Positions 1 through 5,818 of a stretch of 5,818 nt of DNA are shown one piece after another (position 1 is the first letter of the stretch; each line of letters starts with the position of its first letter). Source of the DNA: Oscillospiraceae bacterium. Its GTDB lineage: Bacteria; Bacillota; Clostridia; Oscillospirales; Ruminococcaceae. Below the pieces are notes generated by a model. That model ran no database searches. It was not told the origin of the DNA and saw nothing but the letters and a program-made list of their open reading frames with translations. Location: contig JAEDJV010000150.1 in the NCBI GenBank assembly GCA_016296165.1, positions 1 through 5,818 on the forward strand. Reading direction: 5' to 3'. Position numbers and translations under genes: made by a program.

Positions 1-18
1 CAGGAGTCCTGATTTTGA

Positions 19-47
19 TTGATTAATCATACAAAATATGCTATACT
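19..47 (+). promoter_or_regulatory. Predicted sigma-A promoter of the SNF2 gene
   Basis: A -35 element TTGATT (19-24) is followed by a 17-base spacer and a -10 element TATACT (42-47). TG at 39-40 one base ahead of the -10 makes it an extended -10 promoter. Transcription would start near 54, leaving a leader of about 44 bases that contains the ribosome binding site AGGAG (84-88), nine bases before the ATG at 98. A 10-bp perfect palindrome TGATTAATCA (20-29) overlaps the -35 element and could be an operator, but a palindrome that short can be chance in AT-rich DNA. The element match is seen directly; activity is inferred. Confidence 0.6.
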
Positions 48-97
48 AAAATACGAGACAGCCCTTTACTTGAATTATATCGTAGGAGAGAAATACA

Positions 98-3000
98 ATG
101 AACATACATGATTTTGAATATCAAATAGATTCTGAAATTATGAATAAAGCACAGCGGATTGCCGAACGAAATATTAATACTGCGTTTGATATTTATACAG
201 ACGGTACATATTCCTGCTGGATTCAGGATGGGAAATACAGCTATTACAGTGAACATGTGGTTATTACATTCAGTGACTCCGGAGAGATTATAAATTCAAG
301 ATGCGGGTGCAGAAGCAGTGATGACATATGTTCTCATATGGTTGCCGCAATGCTGCTTATAAAAGACCGATTTGACAGGGATCTTGGGATAAGACGTGAT
401 ATGATACTCTCTGATCTTATAGAAGGTTACTGTGATACAGCTGTACCTGAGTCAGAAGAATCAGATAAACCGAATAATATAAAAATAGTACCGGTACTCA
501 GCAGCGGAGAAACAGGAGCGATAAAGTGTTCTCTTAAAACAGGTGAGGACAAGCTTTATTCTGTTACGGATATTACTGCACTTAAGTCTGCATATGAAAC
601 AGGATCTGTTCTGTCATACGGAAAAAAACTTTCGTATCGTCATACATATGATCTTCTGGATGACCGCAGCAGAAGACTGATGGATATAATTTACTACTTT
701 TATTCTTCTTCACCTGAACGTGCAGGAAATACTTACGGAAAAAAGAATGACACGAAACGTTCAGTTGCAATTACCGGAAACAGAATAGACAGTTTTTTTG
801 AACTTTACAGGAACGAATATATTTCCTACAATAACAATGAATATCTTGTAAGTTTTCAAAATCCGAAAATTACATTCACTATTTCAAAAAATGATGGCGG
901 CGGATATGATATAAGAATGAAACCGCCTGGTATGCATTATTACGGATGCGGTACAAGAGCATGTTTTATTGATATTGAAAACTGCGTTTTCTATATATCT
1001 TCAAAAGGATTCTGCCGTTCAGTTGTAAAGCTCATCACATGCTGCAATGCCTATGTTAATGTTCATATTACAGAGGAAAAAATGCCTGCGTTTTACAGCG
1101 CAGTATTAAGACCGGTATCACGTTATGCAGAAATCATCGGACTTGATAAGCTTGATGATTTTGTTCCTCCGGAACTTGAGGCAAAACTTTATATAGACAC
1201 TCTCAACGATGGCATATGTGCAAGAATGGAGTTTGTCTACGGAGACAGTAAATTTACCGGTTTCTATGACCAGAATCAGAATCCTTTCTGTGATTATCCG
1301 GCGGAAAAAACGGTACGAAATGTATTTTCAAGGTATTTTACTGATGAAGCTTATGATATTCCGGGAACTTTTGTTCTGCATGGAGATGATAATCTTTACA
1401 GACTTTTATCGTCGGGACTTACCGAGTTTGAGAAAGTTATGGATGTTTATGTAAGCGATGCATTTAAGAAGATCGGCATAAGACAGCCTGTACGTCCGGC
1501 TATAGGAATACGTCCTTCCGGAAATCTACTTGAACTTGAAATAACAGCTGAAGGATACACAATGGATGAACTTGTCGGAATGCTGAAAAGCTACAGAAAA
1601 GGTTCCCGTTATCACAGACTTAAGGACGGTTCTTTTGCGATGCTCGGTGATTCTGTAACTGAACTTGCAGATATAACGGAAAGTCTCAACATAAGTGACA
1701 AGGCTCTTCTGAAAAACAAGCTATCAGTTCCTAAGTATCGTATGATGTATCTTGACGGACTTAAGAAAAGCTGTGAAAACATCCGCATAAACAGGAGTGC
1801 AGAGTTTAAAAAAGCTGTTGGCAGCTTTGGCCTTATGGTGGAGGATTCAGAACATCTCAGTGTTCCGGAGTCACTTGAAAATACAATGCGTGAGTATCAG
1901 AAATACGGTTTCAGATGGATGAAAACTATTTCCTGCTATGGTTTTGGAGGAGTGCTGGCGGACGACATGGGACTAGGAAAAACACTTCAGGCAATAGCAC
2001 TTATGCTTAGTGAGAAACAGACTTCAGAAAAACATAAGCCAAATCTTGTTGTGTGTCCGGCTTCTCTTACTCTTAACTGGGAAAATGAAATCAGAAGATT
2101 TGCTCCTGAGCTTTCTGTCCTTACAGTAACAGGTACTATATCAGAAAGAGACTCTCTCATATCTGACGCAGAAAAATACGATGTCGTTGTAACTTCTTAT
2201 TCACTAATTACCAGAGATATAGACAAATATGAAAATATAGATTTTAATCTCCAGTTCATAGATGAGGCACAGTATATAAAAAATCAGAATACCCAGGCTG
2301 CGAGAGCCGTAAAAGCTGTAAAGTCTGATACCAGATTTGCTCTTACCGGTACACCGGTTGAAAACAGTCTTGCGGAGTTGTGGAGTATATTCGACTATAT
2401 AATGCCGGATTATCTGTATGGATATACGTATTTCAAGAAAAATTTTGAGGCTCCTATAACTGCGAAAAAAGAAGAAAAAACAGTACGGGCTCTGCAGAAA
2501 ATTATTTCACCATTTGTTTTAAGACGTATGAAAAAAGAAGTATTAAAAGAACTTCCGGACAAAACAGAAACAATTATGTATGCCTCTATGGATTCAGAAC
2601 AGAGCAGTCTGTATTCTGCAAATGTTGCAGAAGTTAAGAAAACTCTTAAAAAGGAGCTGAAGGACGGCAGTGACAAAATCAAAATTCTTGCAATGCTTAC
2701 AAGACTCCGTCAGATTTGCTGCGATCCGTCACTTGTATATGATAATTACAACGGAGAAAGTGCAAAACTTGAACAGTGTATGGAACTTGTGGACAGCTGT
2801 ATCAATTCAGGACACAGGATCCTGCTGTTTTCCCAGTTTACTTCAATGCTTGATATAATTTCTGAGAGACTAAACAGAAGCGGAATAAGTTTTTATACTA
2901 TCACCGGCAAAACAAAGCCTGCAGAACGAATCAGACTTGTAAGCCAGTTCAATGAGGATGATACAAGTGTATTTCTGATTTCACTGAAGGCCGGCGGTAC

Positions 3001-3265
3001 CGGTCTTAATCTGACAGGTGCGGATATAGTAATTCACTATGATCCATGGTGGAATCTTTCAGCGGAAAATCAGGCTTCAGATCGTGCGTACAGAATAGGG
3101 CAGAAGAGAAATGTTCAGATTTACAAGCTGATAACAAGCAAAACCATTGAAGAAAAAATTATTAAACTTCAGGAGAAAAAAGCTGAACTTTATGATATTG
3201 CAGTAAATGGTGAAGGCGATATTATGAAAATGTCAGCTGATGATATTCTTAGTATAATCGAATAG
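98..3265 (+). CDS. SNF2-family DNA-dependent ATPase/helicase with N-terminal SWIM zinc finger
   Basis: This is a 1055-residue Swi2/Snf2 ATPase, a double-stranded DNA translocase expected in the cytoplasm or nucleoid that can remodel or displace DNA-bound proteins such as RNA polymerase. The N-terminus has a SWIM zinc finger, C69-x-C71-x6-C78-x-H80, a putative DNA or protein contact. Residues about 230-590 fit the bacterial SNF2-associated region common in Firmicutes. The ATPase core starts near 605: Walker A DMGLGKT (623-629), Walker B DEAQ (722-725), motif III LTGTPVEN (749-756). The second RecA lobe has LLFSQF (909-914), SLKAGGTGLNL (962-972) and motif VI QASDRAYRIGQ (992-1002). All motifs needed for ATP hydrolysis look intact and the length is normal for the class. 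The start is set by AGGAG at 84-88 and is the first ATG in frame. It has its own promoter, and no methylase, nuclease or other partner is next to it, so the biological role (transcription recycling, repair or defence) is undetermined. Confidence 0.95.
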   Translation: MNIHDFEYQIDSEIMNKAQRIAERNINTAFDIYTDGTYSCWIQDGKYSYYSEHVVITFSDSGEIINSRCGCRSSDDICSHMVAAMLLIKDRFDRDLGIRRDMILSDLIEGYCDTAVPESEESDKPNNIKIVPVLSSGETGAIKCSLKTGEDKLYSVTDITALKSAYETGSVLSYGKKLSYRHTYDLLDDRSRRLMDIIYYFYSSSPERAGNTYGKKNDTKRSVAITGNRIDSFFELYRNEYISYNNNEYLVSFQNPKITFTISKNDGGGYDIRMKPPGMHYYGCGTRACFIDIENCVFYISSKGFCRSVVKLITCCNAYVNVHITEEKMPAFYSAVLRPVSRYAEIIGLDKLDDFVPPELEAKLYIDTLNDGICARMEFVYGDSKFTGFYDQNQNPFCDYPAEKTVRNVFSRYFTDEAYDIPGTFVLHGDDNLYRLLSSGLTEFEKVMDVYVSDAFKKIGIRQPVRPAIGIRPSGNLLELEITAEGYTMDELVGMLKSYRKGSRYHRLKDGSFAMLGDSVTELADITESLNISDKALLKNKLSVPKYRMMYLDGLKKSCENIRINRSAEFKKAVGSFGLMVEDSEHLSVPESLENTMREYQKYGFRWMKTISCYGFGGVLADDMGLGKTLQAIALMLSEKQTSEKHKPNLVVCPASLTLNWENEIRRFAPELSVLTVTGTISERDSLISDAEKYDVVVTSYSLITRDIDKYENIDFNLQFIDEAQYIKNQNTQAARAVKAVKSDTRFALTGTPVENSLAELWSIFDYIMPDYLYGYTYFKKNFEAPITAKKEEKTVRALQKIISPFVLRRMKKEVLKELPDKTETIMYASMDSEQSSLYSANVAEVKKTLKKELKDGSDKIKILAMLTRLRQICCDPSLVYDNYNGESAKLEQCMELVDSCINSGHRILLFSQFTSMLDIISERLNRSGISFYTITGKTKPAERIRLVSQFNEDDTSVFLISLKAGGTGLNLTGADIVIHYDPWWNLSAENQASDRAYRIGQKRNVQIYKLITSKTIEEKIIKLQEKKAELYDIAVNGEGDIMKMSADDILSIIE

Positions 3266-3386
3266 GGTTATTGTGCAATGAATATGCGAAATCAACCGAA
3301 ATACAGAATAAAATTTAGTTATGTTTATTTGCTCATTTTAATGGAAATAATATTAGTTATAAAACCCTTGTTTTCGAAAAAGCATT

Positions 3387-3415
3387 TTGACAAAAGTACT
3401 CTGTTATGTTATACT
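3387..3415 (+). promoter_or_regulatory. Strong predicted promoter of the Fe-S assembly operon
   Basis: A consensus -35 TTGACA (3387-3392), a 17-base spacer and -10 TATACT (3410-3415), with TG at 3407-3408 as an extended -10, form the best promoter in the window. Transcription should start near 3422, giving a leader of about 40 bases. A perfect palindrome TTTTCGAAAA (3371-3380) sits six bases upstream of the -35 element and could be a regulator site. ATAC/GTAT arms (3411-3414 and 3419-3422) flank the start point. I do not see a recognisable IscR/Rrf2-type operator. No clear intrinsic terminator was found for the SNF2 gene in 3266-3386, so some read-through into the operon is possible. Confidence 0.75.
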
Positions 3416-3463
3416 TATGTATGAATAATTAAGAAAAAAATGAAAGGGCGGTATAAAAAATAA

Positions 3464-4183
3464 ATGCTGCAGCTTAAAAATATTCAATGGGAAACCGAAA
3501 CCGGCGAAAAAATATTAAACGGTATTGATCTGACTGTTCCGGACGGAAAGCTCACAGTAATTACAGGACCAAACGGAGGCGGCAAAACATCACTTGCCAA
3601 AGTGATAGCAGGACTCTACAAGCCTTCCGGGGGACAGATTATTATAGATGATAACGATATTACCGACTGGAGTATTACAGAACGTTCGAAGAATGGTCTT
3701 GCATACGCATTTCAGCAGCCTGTAAGATTTAAGGGACTTACAGTAAGAGATCTTCTTTCTATTTCAGCTGAACGCGAGCTTTCAAGTGCAGAAGTATGTC
3801 ATATGTTAAGTGAGGTAGGTCTGTGCGGACGTGATTATATCAACAGAGAGGCTGATGCAAGTCTCTCAGGCGGTGAAAGCAAGCGTATTGAGATCGCTAC
3901 AGTTCTTGCCAGAAAAGATGCCACTCTCCTTGTTTTTGATGAACCGGAAGCAGGTATAGATCTGTGGAGTTTTACAAGTCTTATCGAAGCTTTTGAAAAC
4001 ATCAAGAAGGATAATAACCGTTCGCTTTTGATTATTTCTCATCAGGAAAGGATTATGAATATTGCTGATTATATTGCAGTAGTTTCAGGCGGCAAAGTAG
4101 TAAAAATGGGAACCAGAGAAGAAATCTTCCCTACACTTATAGACAAGACAGCAGCAACCCGCTGCTCACTCAGAACTAATTAA
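3464..4183 (+). CDS. sufC: SufC-type Fe-S assembly ABC ATPase (SufC/SmsC)
   Basis: This 239-residue soluble ABC ATPase is the energy-providing subunit of a SUF-type iron-sulfur cluster assembly complex; it binds the SufB/D-type scaffold and uses ATP to change its conformation. Visible motifs are Walker A GPNGGGKT (35-42), Q-loop Q84 within AFQQPVRFKG, signature LSGGESKR (134-141), Walker B ending DEPEAGID (159-166) and the switch histidine H193 in SHQ. The AFQ-P Q-loop context, the charged residues after the signature, the lack of any membrane partner and the SufB/D-like gene 13 bp downstream separate it from transporter ATPases. Length is close to SufC (about 250). The ATG is the earliest possible start because a stop codon (3461-3463) directly precedes it in frame. 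The only Shine-Dalgarno-like stretch, GAAAGGG (3442-3448), lies unusually far upstream (15 bases). The two-gene arrangement suggests the minimal SUF-like (SMS) version rather than a full suf operon. Confidence 0.9.
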   Translation: MLQLKNIQWETETGEKILNGIDLTVPDGKLTVITGPNGGGKTSLAKVIAGLYKPSGGQIIIDDNDITDWSITERSKNGLAYAFQQPVRFKGLTVRDLLSISAERELSSAEVCHMLSEVGLCGRDYINREADASLSGGESKRIEIATVLARKDATLLVFDEPEAGIDLWSFTSLIEAFENIKKDNNRSLLIISHQERIMNIADYIAVVSGGKVVKMGTREEIFPTLIDKTAATRCSLRTN

Positions 4184-4196
4184 GGGAGGTTTTTTT

Positions 4197-5114
4197 ATGA
4201 ACAGTATAACAGAACAGCTTCTTGGCGTAGTTTCAGACTGGGACGGAAGTTACAAGGGCGCATTTAACATTCGTGAAGACGGTGGATGTGCAGGCAGACA
4301 GTCTTCTGAAAACATTAAGATAGAACCTAAAAACGACAACCCGGGTATCGTAATTCGAATAAGTTCAAAAGCTCAGCAGGAGACAGTTTACATCCCTGCA
4401 TGTGTTACAAAGTCAGGCGTGAACGATCTTGTTTATAATGATTTTATAGTTGAAGACGGTGCTGACGTAATAATAGTTGCCGGATGCGGCGTTCATTCGG
4501 AAGGCGAAGAAGAGGCAAGACACAACGGTATTCACAGATTTTTCATAGGTAAAAACGCGAAGGTATTATACAAGGAAAAGCATATAGGTACAGGCAGCGG
4601 CAAGGGCGCAAAGAGAATCGATCCGGTTACTGATGTCCAGATGGATGAAAACTCTTACATGGAGATGGATACAGTACAGATTGGCGGAGTTACAGTAAGT
4701 AACAGACTTACGACCGCAAAGCTTGGCAAAGGAGCAAAACTTATTATTAATGAGCGACTTATGACTGACGGTGATGAAACTGCAAAATCTGATTTCAGAG
4801 TTGATATGGAAGGCGATGATTCAAGTATTGATCTCGTTTCAAGATCAGTTGCAAAAGGAAACTCATATCAGGAATTCAAGTCTGATATCAATGGTAAGTG
4901 CCGCTGTACAGGACACTCAGCATGTGACGCTATCATATCGGAAAACGGCCGGGTAAATGCAATTCCGGGATTATATGCCTCAAACATAGATGCTTCGCTT
5001 ATCCATGAGGCAGCAATCGGAAAGATTGCCGGTGAACAGATAATAAAACTCTGTACACTCGGACTTACTGAAGAAGAAGCGGAACGCAGGATAATAGACG
5101 GATTTTTGAAGTAA
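4197..5114 (+). CDS. sufB: SufB/SufD-family Fe-S cluster scaffold protein (minimal SufB/SmsB type)
   Basis: This 305-residue protein is the scaffold partner of the upstream ATPase; clusters are expected to assemble on it in the cytoplasm. Most of the chain is the Ser/Gly/acidic-rich repeating beta pattern of the SufB/D beta-helix core, followed by the helical C-terminus with the family pattern IHEAAIGKIAGEQ (269-281). By my unaided alignment, C243 (in SACD) matches E. coli SufB Cys405 and E271 (in HEA) matches Glu434, residues implicated in cluster assembly, so it is SufB-like in active residues. Further candidate ligands are C235, C237, H240 and H270, plus the segment GCGVH (96-100) with H109 and H113. 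It is far shorter than E. coli SufB (495 residues) and lacks the long N-terminal region, as expected for the archaeal/clostridial two-component form. GGGAGG at 4184-4189 fixes the ATG. No sufS or sufU/E lies nearby, so the sulfur donor must be encoded elsewhere or be sulfide. It is often annotated as SufD; the Cys/Glu pair argues for SufB. Confidence 0.88.
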   Translation: MNSITEQLLGVVSDWDGSYKGAFNIREDGGCAGRQSSENIKIEPKNDNPGIVIRISSKAQQETVYIPACVTKSGVNDLVYNDFIVEDGADVIIVAGCGVHSEGEEEARHNGIHRFFIGKNAKVLYKEKHIGTGSGKGAKRIDPVTDVQMDENSYMEMDTVQIGGVTVSNRLTTAKLGKGAKLIINERLMTDGDETAKSDFRVDMEGDDSSIDLVSRSVAKGNSYQEFKSDINGKCRCTGHSACDAIISENGRVNAIPGLYASNIDASLIHEAAIGKIAGEQIIKLCTLGLTEEEAERRIIDGFLK

Positions 5115-5126
5115 GGGGGAATTCAT

Positions 5127-5387
5127 ATGCAGAAGATTACAGTTCAGATTGAAAAGATGATGTGTGCGATGTGTGAGTCACACATGGATGATGGGTTCAA
5201 AAGCGCATTTCCGTTTATAAAAAAAGTTAAGTCTTCTCATGCTGACAAAAATTCTGTTATAATCACACCTGAAGATATAAGTGATGAAAAACTTAAAGAA
5301 ACTGTGGAACAGACAGGATATGAATTTATTTCGGCAACAAGGGAACCTTATGAGAAAAAAGGACTTTTTTCATTTGGATTAAAATAA
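5127..5387 (+). CDS. Small HMA-like (heavy-metal-associated) CxxC protein
   Basis: An 86-residue soluble protein with a ferredoxin-like HMA pattern: a first strand KITVQIEK (3-10), the metal-binding loop MMCAMC (11-16) with C13 and C16, an amphipathic helix, a middle strand pair, a second helix and the HMA-typical TGYEF ending. A short basic and aromatic tail, YEKKGLFSFGLK, follows the domain. HMA domains bind Cu(I), Zn, Cd or similar soft metals through M-x-C-x-x-C and pass them between proteins. Here the usual GMTCxxC is changed to KMMCAMC, with three methionines around the cysteines, which would suit a soft metal. No signal peptide or membrane segment is present and no P-type ATPase is nearby. 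It is 12 bp after the scaffold gene with GGGGGA (5115-5120) as ribosome binding site, and sits before the terminator, so it is the last gene of the Fe-S operon. The domain call is firm; metal identity and any role in cluster assembly or protection are inferred. Confidence 0.82.
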   Translation: MQKITVQIEKMMCAMCESHMDDGFKSAFPFIKKVKSSHADKNSVIITPEDISDEKLKETVEQTGYEFISATREPYEKKGLFSFGLK

Positions 5388-5451
5388 CAGATGTCTGCAG
5401 TTAGTGCAATGTTCTTATGGAAGTTTCCTGAAAATTAACAAACAATAAAAT

Positions 5452-5491
5452 AAGAGACTGAACGGAAAAAATCGTTCAGTCTCTTGCTTTT
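5452..5491 (+). terminator. Intrinsic terminator of the Fe-S operon, probably bidirectional
   Basis: AAGAGACTGAACG (5452-5464) pairs perfectly with CGTTCAGTCTCTT (5473-5485), a 13-bp stem around an eight-base A-rich loop. A modest T-run (5488-5491) follows on the + strand. The A-rich stretch just before the stem (about 5433-5451) becomes a U-rich tail on the other strand, so the hairpin could also stop leftward transcripts. It lies 64 bases after the stop of the HMA-like gene, and no other gene intervenes. Confidence 0.88.
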
Positions 5492-5587
5492 CCATAGTAT
5501 TTCGAAAATCTTTAGTTCATTAACCGGATAAATCAACGGAAAAGAGTCGTCATCAGATTGATGTAAAACTGATATACTTTTCGTAGG

Positions 5588-5616
5588 TTGTAATTATTTA
5601 TTTTCAGTGATAAAAT
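5588..5616 (+). promoter_or_regulatory. Predicted promoter of the XRE-type regulator gene
   Basis: TTGTAA (5588-5593), a 17-base spacer and TAAAAT (5611-5616) fit a sigma-A promoter with four and five of six consensus bases. A start near 5623 would give a short leader that contains the very strong ribosome binding site AAAGGAGG (5629-5636), eight bases before the ATG at 5645. The remaining intergenic DNA, 5492-5587, shows only a short dyad CATCA-N3-TGATG (5551-5563) and a TTTCGAAA palindrome (5500-5507). Confidence 0.5.
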
Positions 5617-5623
5617 TGTATCA
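5608..5623. promoter_or_regulatory. Candidate autoregulatory operator (TGATA-N6-TATCA dyad)
   Basis: A perfect inverted repeat, TGATA (5608-5612), six bases, TATCA (5619-5623), covers the predicted -10 element and reaches the expected start point of the XRE gene. A 16-bp dyad at this position is what an XRE/Cro-type HTH dimer would use to repress its own promoter. The dyad is seen; its use as an operator is inferred, and five-base arms are short. Confidence 0.3.
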
Positions 5624-5644
5624 TAACGAAAGGAGGAAACAGAC

Positions 5645-5782
5645 ATGAATAACTATGTTACAGCGTCAACAATCAAAACCCTGCGCGAAAAAAAGAAAAT
5701 GACACAGGAACAGCTTGCAAATATTCTCTCTGTAAGTGATAAAACCGTATCCAAGTGGGAAACAGGGGGTTCACTTAGATAA
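5645..5782 (+). pseudogene. Truncated XRE/Cro-type HTH transcriptional regulator
   Basis: The frame encodes only 45 residues: a complete XRE-type HTH (about residues 7-40) with the typical TQEQLANILSVSDKTVSKWE (20-39) recognition region, then TGGSLR and a stop. Intact relatives continue after WETG with a glycine-leucine-proline-aspartate segment, the last helices of the HTH_3 fold and, in larger members, a C-terminal domain. None of the three forward frames after about 5768 recovers that continuation, so this looks like a junction rather than a one-base frameshift. The start is secure (AAAGGAGG at 5629-5636). The N-terminus MNNYVTASTIKTLREKKKMT resembles, from memory, clostridial regulators with a desulfoferrodoxin-like iron domain at the C-terminus; that part, if it existed, is missing here. 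The cause could be an inserted element, a rearrangement or a contig-edge assembly artefact. Confidence 0.7.
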
Positions 5783-5818
5783 AGATACCACATCAATCCC
5801 ACGCTGACTTTTGCTCAA
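5769..5818. other. Unassigned terminal segment after the regulator breakpoint
   Basis: These 50 bases do not continue the HTH protein in any forward frame. On the - strand one frame is open from the window edge to a TGA at 5771-5773 and would read LSKSQRGIDVVSLSK before stopping, which could be the tail of a gene entering from the right. No transposase motif, terminal inverted repeat or target duplication can be shown within the window, so an insertion sequence end is only one possibility, alongside misassembly at a contig edge. Confidence 0.25.

Noticed and set aside
1..11. CAGGAGTCCTG inverted repeat at the window start
   Set aside because: With a single central base it cannot form a hairpin and there is no upstream context to read it as part of a terminator or operator.
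41..256. - strand frame of 71 codons at the start of the SNF2 gene, and similar - strand frames at 582-770 and 2410-2682
   Set aside because: They lie on the opposite strand inside a clearly real coding region, lack good ribosome binding sites and show no recognisable protein features.
1209..1454. + strand frames nested in the SNF2 gene (1209-1454, 2670-2858) and in the scaffold gene (4771-4956)
   Set aside because: They are out-of-frame shadows of strongly supported genes, with no family features of their own.
98..3265. SNF2 ATPase as part of a DISARM-like or other defence system
   Set aside because: No DNA methylase, phospholipase D-like, DUF1998 or nuclease gene is in the window; the neighbours are Fe-S assembly genes with their own promoter. 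The SWIM plus SNF2-associated architecture is common in Firmicutes genomes outside defence loci.
3266..3386. Possible terminator for the SNF2 gene
   Set aside because: The stretch is AT-rich, but I could not find a GC-containing stem followed by a T-run.
3464..4183. ATPase of an ABC transporter
   Set aside because: No permease or binding protein is adjacent; the next gene is a SufB/D-type scaffold and the Q-loop context is SufC-like.
5388..5451. CAGA-TG-TCTG and GGAA-GT-TTCC small dyads after the HMA-like gene
   Set aside because: Four-base arms with a two-base centre cannot form stable hairpins, and no gene start is nearby to give them a regulatory role.
5573..5578. TATACT as an alternative -10 element upstream of the XRE gene
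   Set aside because: No reasonable -35 element lies 16-18 bases upstream (5550-5555 reads TCATCA), and the 5588-5616 pair is closer to the gene and better.

Overview
This window looks like chromosomal DNA from a low-GC, Gram-positive anaerobe of the Clostridia, most like Ruminococcus and its relatives (Oscillospiraceae). That assignment is an inference from AT-rich DNA, strong purine-rich ribosome binding sites, consensus sigma-A-type promoters with extended -10 elements, and the protein families present. All supported genes are on the + strand.

Layout. (1) Bases 1-97 hold a promoter and ribosome binding site for (2) a 1055-residue SNF2-family ATPase (98-3265) with an N-terminal SWIM zinc finger and the Firmicutes-type SNF2-associated region. 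(3) A 198-bp gap carries a near-perfect promoter (TTGACA-17-TATACT) for a tight three-gene operon (3464-5387): a SufC-type ABC ATPase, a short SufB/SufD-type scaffold protein, and an 86-residue HMA-like metal-binding protein with a CxxC motif. The genes are 12-13 bp apart and each has its own ribosome binding site. (4) A 13-bp perfect hairpin (5452-5485) ends the operon. (5) A promoter with an overlapping dyad drives an XRE-type HTH regulator gene (5645-5782). Its reading frame breaks off right after the HTH, and the last ~50 bases of the window are unrelated to the expected continuation.

How they work together. The ATPase and scaffold pair matches the minimal two-component SUF-like Fe-S assembly machinery (SufBC, also called SMS) found in archaea and many anaerobic Clostridia: the ATPase powers conformational change in the scaffold, on which Fe-S clusters are built. 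No cysteine desulfurase or SufU/SufE is present here. The HMA-like protein at the end of the operon is the least explained part; a metal delivery or metal protection role is plausible but inferred. The truncated regulator's N-terminus resembles, from memory, a clostridial family whose C-terminus is a desulfoferrodoxin-like iron domain. The SNF2 gene appears to be a separate transcription unit with no visible functional link to the Fe-S operon.
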